From Flavobacteriales bacterium UBA1995 (GTDB taxonomy: Bacteria > Bacteroidota > Bacteroidia > Flavobacteriales_D > Sanyastnellaceae), in the NCBI GenBank assembly GCA_002336475.1, contig DDCX01000087.1, forward strand, positions 1 through 5,664: a DNA stretch of 5,664 nt, written 5' to 3'. Positions 1 to 5,275 of this stretch are shown here, piece by piece. A model generated the notes under the pieces. The model saw only the letters and a list, made by a program, of their open reading frames with translations, had not been told where the DNA came from and searched no databases. Each line of letters starts with the position of its first letter. Positions within the stretch are counted from its first letter, which is position 1. Made by a program: the position numbers and the translations under genes.

Positions 1-72
1 GACACTTTGAAACTTTGGAGGCCGCAGGCCGACCGGTCGAGGTTTGGATTTCGTCCTCTGGACGAAATTTGA
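1..72 (+). CDS. Possible 3' end of an upstream gene (partial, last 23 codons)
   Basis: Reading frame 1 is open from the first base to a TGA at 70-72. It encodes a basic, arginine-rich tail (residues include LWRPQADRSRFGF, ending PLDEI). Four bases after the stop, a Rho-independent terminator begins, as expected for the last gene of an upstream unit. The peptide is too short to assign to a family. The other two forward frames are less convincing: frame 2 stops at 8-10, and frame 3 runs through the terminator into the ATPase frame. An open frame of 23 codons can arise by chance in GC-rich DNA, and the same bases are rich in inverted repeats, so this could instead be the end of a non-coding RNA. 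Low confidence. Confidence 0.3.
   Translation, partial: DTLKLWRPQADRSRFGFRPLDEI
48..68. repeat. Perfect 9-bp inverted repeat (hairpin)
   Basis: ATTTCGTCC at 48-56 and GGACGAAAT at 60-68 are exact reverse complements separated by the three bases TCT. The RNA would fold into a stable 9-bp stem with a 3-base loop. It lies 7 bases upstream of the terminator stem and overlaps the last codons of the possible upstream gene. No T-run follows, so it is not itself a classical terminator. It may protect the 3' end of the upstream transcript or belong to a structured RNA. Confidence 0.6.
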
Positions 73-75
73 ACG

Positions 76-107
76 AAAAAGCCCCGCTATTCAGCGGGGC
101 TTTTTTT
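76..107 (+). terminator. Rho-independent terminator of the upstream unit, probably bidirectional
   Basis: GCCCCGCT at 81-88 pairs perfectly with AGCGGGGC at 93-100 around a 4-base loop (ATTC). AAAAA at 76-80 precedes the stem and seven T (101-107) follow it. The A and T flanks extend the stem by up to five A-T pairs and allow termination in either direction. It lies between the possible upstream gene end and the ATPase promoter, so it should insulate the operon from upstream read-through. It also shows that the in-frame extension of the ATPase frame back to base 15 is not coding. Confidence 0.93.
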
Positions 108-134
108 GTAAAAACTCTGGGGCATGGTGGTCCG

Positions 135-142
135 TACCTTTG
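135..142 (+). promoter_or_regulatory. Bacteroidota-type -7 promoter box (TAnnTTTG)
   Basis: TACCTTTG at 135-142 matches the Bacteroidota primary-sigma -7 consensus TAnnTTTG at every specified base. It lies between the terminator and the first start codon of the operon, where a promoter is needed. The usual partner, a TTG element around -33, is not seen at normal spacing: the nearest TTTG (105-108) lies 26 bases upstream of the box, which is too far. The box ends only four bases before the ATG at 147, so transcription would begin at or within a base or two of the start codon and the message would be leaderless or nearly so. Confidence 0.6.
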
Positions 143-146
143 CGGC

Positions 147-866
147 ATGCTCGCGCTGCGTGGAATTGAAAAGTCTTATCCCTTGGCTGGAGGAACGTTG
201 CCGGTGCTCAAGGGCATCGACTTGAACATTGACCAAGGTGAAATGGTGGCCATCATGGGGTCTTCTGGATCCGGTAAGTCCACCTTGTTGAATGTGCTTG
301 GCCTTTTGGATGGCTTTGATGTGGGGTCCTACACCTTGGGAGATGTGGACATGTCGGGCTTGAGCGAAAAGCAGGGGGCACGCTACCGAAGCCGTTTTTT
401 GGGATTCGTATTTCAATCCTTCAATTTGATTGCATTTAAGACGGCGCTGGAGAATGTGGCGCTGCCTTTGTTTTATCAGAAAGTGGCCCGCCGTGAGCGA
501 CAGCAGCGCGCCATGGAAATGCTGGGCAAGATGGGCATGGACGACCGTGCCGATCACCTTCCCTCTGAATTGTCTGGTGGGCAAAAACAGCGTGTGGCCA
601 TCGCCAGAGCGCTGATCACTTCGCCCCGGGTCATCTTGGCCGATGAGCCTACTGGAGCGTTGGACAGCACCACGTCTCATGAAGTGATGCAAGTGTTGCG
701 GGAGGTCAATGCTTCGGGCATCACCGTGATCATTGTAACCCACGAGGCCGACATTGCCGCTCAGTGTGACCGTACGATTCGATTGCACGACGGGGTCATC
801 ATTGAAGATGGACGCAGCGGCGAGGTGGTCGAGCCTACTGCGCGCGGAGCAAACACCCCAGACTGA
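147..866 (+). CDS. ABC transporter ATP-binding protein, MacB/LolD type
   Basis: Cytoplasmic ATPase that drives the two permeases encoded directly downstream. The 239-residue product has the full ABC set: Walker A GSSGSGKST (38-46), Q-loop Q90 in VFQSFN, signature LSGGQ (142-146), Walker B VILADE (162-167) with catalytic E167, D-loop GALD (170-173) and switch H199. Length and motif spelling, including LADEPTGALD, fit the stand-alone LolD/MacB/FtsE group that partners FtsX-fold permeases in mechanotransmission rather than classical import. The ATG at 147 is chosen because the protein then begins MLALRGIEKSY, as family members do; the frame is open further upstream, but that part runs through a terminator. 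No Shine-Dalgarno site is present and a -7 box ends four bases upstream. The stop (864-866) overlaps the next start by one base (TGATG). A roughly 20-residue tail after the H-loop strand is hydrophilic and poorly conserved. MacB-type is preferred over LolCDE because of the adaptor gene in the operon. Confidence 0.95.
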   Translation: MLALRGIEKSYPLAGGTLPVLKGIDLNIDQGEMVAIMGSSGSGKSTLLNVLGLLDGFDVGSYTLGDVDMSGLSEKQGARYRSRFLGFVFQSFNLIAFKTALENVALPLFYQKVARRERQQRAMEMLGKMGMDDRADHLPSELSGGQKQRVAIARALITSPRVILADEPTGALDSTTSHEVMQVLREVNASGITVIIVTHEADIAAQCDRTIRLHDGVIIEDGRSGEVVEPTARGANTPD

Positions 867-2089
867 TGTTCAACCGCGAGACCTGGATCGAGATTGCCCA
901 TACGGTCACGGCCAACCCGTTGAGGACGGCGTTGACCGGGCTGTCGGTGGGGCTTGGCATTTTCATCCTCGTGGTGATGCAAGGCCTGGGGTTTGGTCTG
1001 CAAAATGGGGTACAACAGGATTTTGGGGACGAAGCCCGCAACACCGTTTGGGTGCGTACGGGCACCACAACGCTGCCTTTTCGGGGCCGCCAACCCAATC
1101 GCCGGGTTCAAATGCGCAATGAAGATGAGCAACGGATCACCGAGCAGGTCATCGATGCTCCTGCTTGGTCGGGCCGCAGGATGATGTGGGGGTCTACCGT
1201 TGGTTATCAAAGTGAACAAGGCAATTATCCGATCGTGGGGGTGGAGCCAGATTTTGACGATTTGGAGCTGTTGCCGCTCATGGGGGGGCGCTGGCTGCAC
1301 GCCGACGACTTGGCCAAGGAAAGTAAGGTGTGCGTGGTGGGTGAGAACCTGCTCGATGAGCTCTTCAAACAAGACGAAGCCATTGGTGCTTTTGTGACAT
1401 TGAATGGCATTACGTTTCGCGTGGTGGGTCATTTCTCGAAGAATGGCCGTTGGGGAAACAGCATGGTCTACATCCCTTTGACCACCATGCAAAGGGTGTT
1501 CACCGGAAGCGATGAGGTGGACCAAATGGTGCTGTCTACAGGTGATTTGGACCTGGAAGGGTCCACGGCCATGGTCGAGGCCGTTGACGGTGACTTGCGA
1601 CTGAGGCATTCTGTTCACCCCGACGATCAACGCGCGGTTCGGGTACGCGACAACCAAGAGGAGTATGCCATGTTTGAACGCATCTTCACGGGGATTCGGT
1701 TGTTCATTTGGATCATTGGAGGGTTCACGCTTTTGGCAGGGGCCATCGGTGTGGCCAACATCATGGCCATCGTGGTGAAGGAGCGCACGGTAGAAATTGG
1801 CGTGCGCAAAGCCCTTGGCGCCACTTCGGGGAGCATCCTTTCCTTGATTGTGATCGAAGCCATTTCGCTGACGCTGATTTCCGGGGCGTTGGGATTGATT
1901 GCCGGCGTGGCCACATTGAACGTGGTGGCTCCCTATGCCCAACATGACTACTTCGCCAATCCTGAAGTCAATTTGAGGGTGACCCTCACGGCTTTGGTGG
2001 TGCTGGTGGTGGCCGGTGCCATTTCTGGTTTGGTGCCCGCCTTGCGCGCTGTGCGCATTCGTCCCATTGAAGCCCTCCGCTACGAATGA
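866..2089 (+). CDS. ABC transporter permease, MacB/FtsX family (first of a pair)
   Basis: Inner-membrane permease of 407 residues with the four-helix MacB layout: helix 1 about 21-43, a large periplasmic MacB_PCD domain about 45-270, then helices about 276-302, 323-352 and 371-392 forming the FtsX domain. EIGVRKALGAT (310-320), after helix 2, is the conserved cytoplasmic segment expected to touch the ATPase. The periplasmic part carries LPFRG (70-74), the strand KVCVVG (154-159) and HPDD (251-254), each with a counterpart in the next gene. Unlike E. coli MacB there is no fused ATPase domain; that function is the preceding gene. It probably forms a heterodimer with the second permease. The start overlaps the ATPase stop by one base and the stop overlaps the next start by four, which suggests translational coupling and balanced production. 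A run of seven G (1282-1288) encodes part of the conserved MGGR segment. The substrate is unknown. Confidence 0.93.
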   Translation: MFNRETWIEIAHTVTANPLRTALTGLSVGLGIFILVVMQGLGFGLQNGVQQDFGDEARNTVWVRTGTTTLPFRGRQPNRRVQMRNEDEQRITEQVIDAPAWSGRRMMWGSTVGYQSEQGNYPIVGVEPDFDDLELLPLMGGRWLHADDLAKESKVCVVGENLLDELFKQDEAIGAFVTLNGITFRVVGHFSKNGRWGNSMVYIPLTTMQRVFTGSDEVDQMVLSTGDLDLEGSTAMVEAVDGDLRLRHSVHPDDQRAVRVRDNQEEYAMFERIFTGIRLFIWIIGGFTLLAGAIGVANIMAIVVKERTVEIGVRKALGATSGSILSLIVIEAISLTLISGALGLIAGVATLNVVAPYAQHDYFANPEVNLRVTLTALVVLVVAGAISGLVPALRAVRIRPIEALRYE

Positions 2090-3354
2090 TGGGGCTGGAC
2101 CGCGACCGATTGACAGAGCTCGTCCAGGTGGTCGTGCGCAATCCCTTGCGTGCCTTTCTCTCTGCGCTTGGCGTGGGATGGGGGCTGTTTATGATCATCA
2201 TTACCGTGGGTGCCGCTCAAGGGTTGGAGAATGGTGTCAAGGCCGACATGGGCAGCGATGTGTCCAACAGCATGTTTGCTTGGACCATGAGCACAAGCCT
2301 TCCGTACAAAGGATACCAGCGGGGCCGCTATGTGGAAATGGACATCGACGATGTCCATTGGCTTCAAGCCAATACGCAGCACTTGGACTTGGTGTGTCCT
2401 GAAATTCAACTCGGTGGATACCGCGGCACCAACAACGTCCTCAGGGGCAAAGAGAGCGGTGCGTTTGATGTACACGGGGCCATCGCCGAATACCCTGAGG
2501 TGAAGCCCATGAACATCACCGAGGGCCGCTTTCTCAATGAAGGAGACTTGGAACAAGAGCGCAAAGTGTGTGTGATTGGTAGCCGCGTGAAGGAGATCCT
2601 GTTCGAATTGGGGGAGGAGGCTTTGGGCGAAACCATTCAGATCCAAGGGGTCATATTTAGGGTGGTGGGGGTCTACACGCCCAAAGGGAATGGCGAGGAC
2701 GCCCAAAACGATGCAGAGAGCATCTACATTCCTTTTTCCACGTTTGCCAAATCCTTCAATACCCGAGGCAGGGTAGGGTGGTTGTCCATGCTCATCAAGG
2801 ATGGCGTGGATGCAGAAGAGGCGGAGGAAGCGACCAAGCAGCTCATGAAGTCGCGCTTGAGCATTCACCCAGACGACCCCCGGGCCATTGGATCTTGGTC
2901 CATGGCGGAGGAGTTTCAAAAAGCAGAATTGCTGTTTTCTGGCATGCGCTTGATTTCGTTGCTCTTTGGCTCCTTGGCGCTGTTGGCCGGGGTGATTGGC
3001 ATCACCAACATCATGTTGATCTCGATCAAGGAGCGCACCAAGGAACTCGGGATTCGTCGAAGCTTGGGGGCCACGCCAACTCGGATTCTTCAGCAAATCG
3101 TTGGGGAGACGCTGTTTCTCACGTTGCTCGCCGGATTGGTGGGGATGGTATTGGGCGTTGGACTTTTGGAGGCGGTAGATGGCTACCTCGAAGGGGGCGG
3201 CGATGCTGGGGTTTTCCGCCACCCGGAAATTGATTTTGGAACTGTTCTGACGGTGTTGTGCATCCTGCTTGGGATGGCCATCTTCGCGGGCGTCCTGCCT
3301 GCGATCCGGGCATTGGCCATCAAGCCAGTGGAAGCCCTGCGCTCAGAAGGATGA
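2086..3354 (+). CDS. ABC transporter permease, MacB/FtsX family (second of a pair)
   Basis: A 422-residue inner-membrane permease, paralogous to its upstream neighbour. Helix 1 is about 22-44, the periplasmic MacB_PCD domain about 46-280, and the FtsX helices about 286-314, 334-362 and 384-406. Shared landmarks in the same order are LPYKG (72-76), GRFL (147-150), KVCVIG (160-165), FRVVGV (191-196), HPDD (261-264) and ELGIRRSLGAT (320-330) after helix 2. Identity between the two looks moderate, so this is an old duplication and not a recent tandem copy; a heterodimer with one ATPase dimer is the natural reading. The first ATG (2086) sits in an ATGA overlap with the previous stop. A second ATG follows at once (2089), so the true start could be either. 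There is an acidic stretch (DAEEAEEAT, 242-250) in the periplasmic domain. The stop at 3352-3354 is followed by a 13-base gap before the adaptor gene. Confidence 0.93.
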   Translation: MMGLDRDRLTELVQVVVRNPLRAFLSALGVGWGLFMIIITVGAAQGLENGVKADMGSDVSNSMFAWTMSTSLPYKGYQRGRYVEMDIDDVHWLQANTQHLDLVCPEIQLGGYRGTNNVLRGKESGAFDVHGAIAEYPEVKPMNITEGRFLNEGDLEQERKVCVIGSRVKEILFELGEEALGETIQIQGVIFRVVGVYTPKGNGEDAQNDAESIYIPFSTFAKSFNTRGRVGWLSMLIKDGVDAEEAEEATKQLMKSRLSIHPDDPRAIGSWSMAEEFQKAELLFSGMRLISLLFGSLALLAGVIGITNIMLISIKERTKELGIRRSLGATPTRILQQIVGETLFLTLLAGLVGMVLGVGLLEAVDGYLEGGGDAGVFRHPEIDFGTVLTVLCILLGMAIFAGVLPAIRALAIKPVEALRSEG

Positions 3355-3367
3355 TTGAATTAGAAAC

Positions 3368-4471
3368 ATGAAGAAAGGCCGCGTTACGCTCCTCCTCGTC
3401 TTTGTCCTGTTGGTCCTCGCTGGGGCTGGCTACACTTTGAATCACCTGTACAAAAAGGAACAGGCACCCGAGGCTCGATATGGTGTGGAAGCACCGCGCA
3501 TCGCCGACATCATCAAGAAGTCGGTGAGTTCGGGCACGATTGGGCCCCGCAAAGAAATCCTCATCAAGCCGCAAATCAGCGGCATCGTGGATGCGCTGTT
3601 TGTGGAAGCTGGAGATACGGTCACGGCCGGAGCCGTCTTGGCCCGTGTGCGGGTGGTGCCCGATATGGCGGCATTGGCCTCTGCCCAAAGCCGGGTGGAA
3701 CGCAGCCGCATTTCGCTGGAAAACAGCCGGCGTGACTTTGAGCGCCAAAAGTCTTTGTTGGCTTCGGGAGTCGTATCTCAGCAAGATTTCCAGCAATCGG
3801 AAACGGCCTACCTCCAGGCCCAAGAAGAGAAGCTGGCTTCGGAAGACAACTTGCGCATTGTGAAAGAAGGGGCTGCCAGCCGCGCAGGTGAAGCATCCAA
3901 CACCATGATCACCAGCACTGTCGACGGCATGGTGCTCGATGTGCCTGTCGAAGTGGGCAACCAGGTCATTCAAGCCAACACTTTCAATGAGGGCACGACC
4001 ATCTCCAGTGTGGCCGACATGACGGACTTGATCTTCCGTGGTCAAATCGATGAAAGTGAAATCGAAAACTTGCGGGTGGGAATTCCATTGATCTTGTCCA
4101 TTGGGGCCATGCCCGGCAAGAAGTTCGATGCCACGTTGGAATACATCTCACCCAAGGGTGTGCCAGACAACGGCGCCGTGCAGTTCGAGATTCGAGCGGC
4201 CGTGACCTTGGCCGAAGGAGACTTCATTCGTGCGGGCTTCAGTGCCAATGCCGATGTGGTGCTCGATCAGCGCAAGCAGGTGCTGGCCTTGAGCGAGGCC
4301 TTGGTTCAATACGAGGGCCCCAAGCCGTTTGTGGAGGTCCAGGTGGGGCCGCAGCAATTTGAACGCCGCGACGTGGAGCTTGGACTTTCCGATGGATTGA
4401 CCGTAGAGGTCTTGTCCGGCATTGTCGCCACCGATTCATTGAAGCGTTGGAACCAACCCATTTTTGACTGA
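3368..4471 (+). CDS. Periplasmic adaptor (membrane fusion) protein, HlyD/MacA family
   Basis: The 367-residue product links the permease pair to an outer-membrane channel. A short basic N-terminus (MKKGR) and one hydrophobic segment (about 6-27) anchor it in the inner membrane; there is no lipobox. The order after that is typical: first lipoyl half-motif about 64-95 (KPQISGIVDALFVEAGDTV), a helical hairpin about 100-170 rich in Q, E, R, S and A with coiled-coil character, second lipoyl half about 180-215 (STVDGMVLDVPVEVGNQV), a beta-barrel about 218-300 and a C-terminal membrane-proximal domain. The short hairpin resembles MacA/AcrA more than HlyD. The start has an A/T-rich leader (ATTGAATTAGAAAC) rather than a Shine-Dalgarno site, usual in Bacteroidota. 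It lies after the permeases, whereas MacA precedes MacB in E. coli. The stop overlaps the next start by one base. A TolC-type partner is required in principle and is not in the window. Confidence 0.93.
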   Translation: MKKGRVTLLLVFVLLVLAGAGYTLNHLYKKEQAPEARYGVEAPRIADIIKKSVSSGTIGPRKEILIKPQISGIVDALFVEAGDTVTAGAVLARVRVVPDMAALASAQSRVERSRISLENSRRDFERQKSLLASGVVSQQDFQQSETAYLQAQEEKLASEDNLRIVKEGAASRAGEASNTMITSTVDGMVLDVPVEVGNQVIQANTFNEGTTISSVADMTDLIFRGQIDESEIENLRVGIPLILSIGAMPGKKFDATLEYISPKGVPDNGAVQFEIRAAVTLAEGDFIRAGFSANADVVLDQRKQVLALSEALVQYEGPKPFVEVQVGPQQFERRDVELGLSDGLTVEVLSGIVATDSLKRWNQPIFD

Positions 4472-5262
4472 TGGCATTGATTGAGGAAATGGACCGGTCA
4501 GGGAACTGGCTGTTCCGCTGGCGGAGCTTTCTGCCCTTGCTGTTGTTCTTCGGCGCGGTGCCGGTGGTGCTGTTTGGCGATGTTTCATGGGCGGTGATGT
4601 CGCCTTCGCCGGATGCGACGTGGGTGTGGCCTTTGGTTTGCCTGGCCGTGGGAATGTCCGGTCAGAAGGTGAGGGGGTTGTGCGTTGGGTTTACACCTGC
4701 GGGCACTTCTGGTCGCAACACCAAAGAGGGCCAAGTCGCGGAGTCATTGAACACAAAAGGCATGTATTCCATGTGCCGCCACCCGCTGTATTTGGGCAAT
4801 CTGTTGATGTGGCTCGGCATCGTTTTGTACATGGGCCACCTTTGGTTCGCCGTGGCATTTCTGTTGGTCTATGCCTTGTACTATGAGCGCATCATGTTTG
4901 CCGAAGAGCAGTTCTTGCGCGGCAAATTTGGTCAAGCGTACCTCGATTGGTCGTCTCAAGTTCCCGCTTTTTGGCCCGCCTTGGGCCAGTGGAAGTCTCC
5001 CGATGTGGGGTTCTCCTTGCGCAATGTGCTCAAGCGCGAATACAACGGGTTTTTCGCCATGTTCTTGAGCTTCGCTTGGGTGGATGGCCTGCACGGTTTT
5101 CGTGAGGCTGGATTACAGGCGTCGTTCTTTTCTTCGCCAGCCTGCATTTTCCAGAATTTCTGGGCCTATGCACTCTTGACCGCTTTCGTCATCTTTTTGG
5201 TCCTCCGCACGCTCAAGAAGACCACGAAAGTCCTCGATGTGGCTGGCCGTGAATTTGTCTGA
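4471..5262 (+). CDS. Membrane methyltransferase of the ICMT/PEMT family, possibly LmtA-like lipid A phosphate methyltransferase
   Basis: The 263-residue polytopic membrane protein has the isoprenylcysteine/phospholipid methyltransferase signature: GMYSMCRHPLYLGN (97-110, with the R-H-P and G-N bases of the AdoMet site), then EE (145-146) and FGQAYLDW (153-160). Hydrophobic helices lie at about 19-36, 50-64, 106-137 (two in a hairpin), 193-205 and 229-246. The family moves a methyl group from S-adenosylmethionine to a membrane-embedded acceptor. GRNTKEGQ (81-88) ahead of the motif, and about 90 residues beyond the catalytic core (from KSPDVGFSLRNVLKREYNG), match my memory of the bacterial branch that includes Leptospira LmtA, which methylates the 1-phosphate of lipid A. 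That subfamily call is from memory and not certain; isoprenoid or phospholipid acceptors are alternatives. The start overlaps the adaptor stop (TGATG, 4469-4473), placing it in the transporter operon. The stop is two bases from the stop of the convergent gene. Confidence 0.85.
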   Translation: MALIEEMDRSGNWLFRWRSFLPLLLFFGAVPVVLFGDVSWAVMSPSPDATWVWPLVCLAVGMSGQKVRGLCVGFTPAGTSGRNTKEGQVAESLNTKGMYSMCRHPLYLGNLLMWLGIVLYMGHLWFAVAFLLVYALYYERIMFAEEQFLRGKFGQAYLDWSSQVPAFWPALGQWKSPDVGFSLRNVLKREYNGFFAMFLSFAWVDGLHGFREAGLQASFFSSPACIFQNFWAYALLTAFVIFLVLRTLKKTTKVLDVAGREFV

Positions 5263-5275
5263 GGTCAGGTGACCT
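5262..5275. repeat. Inverted repeat spanning two convergent stop codons
   Basis: AGGTCA (5262-5267) and TGACCT (5270-5275) are perfect reverse complements two bases apart. The repeat takes in the last base of the + strand stop (5260-5262) and the whole - strand stop (5265-5267). In RNA it could be lengthened by G-U pairs and one further C-G pair. There is no T-run on either side, so it is weak as an intrinsic terminator, yet it is the only palindrome where one would be expected between the two genes. Confidence 0.4.

Noticed and set aside
15..146. Extension of the ATPase reading frame upstream to an ATG at base 15
   Set aside because: The extra 44 codons run through a clear intrinsic terminator and the promoter box, and ABC ATPases of this type begin close to the LALRGIEKSY segment.
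395..401. T-TTT-TTG slippery heptamer in the ATPase reading frame, as in -1 frameshift sites
   Set aside because: It sits in the middle of the conserved ABC domain, just before the Q-loop, and no downstream structure or useful alternative frame is apparent; family members read straight through.
147..866. LolD of a LolCDE lipoprotein-release system
   Set aside because: The ATPase alone would fit, but the operon carries a HlyD/MacA-type adaptor and MacB-like permeases, which favours a MacAB-like pump.
761..1945. Long antisense open frame (394 codons) opposite the first permease
   Set aside because: It is histidine- and proline-rich with no domain-like pattern, and is explained by codon bias of the real gene on the + strand.
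2080..3222. Long antisense open frame (380 codons) opposite the second permease
   Set aside because: Same reason: low-complexity composition, no start context, and the + strand gene in this region is unambiguous.
3320..4045. Antisense open frame (241 codons) opposite the adaptor gene
   Set aside because: It crosses a gene junction, has no recognisable motif, and mirrors the codon use of the adaptor.
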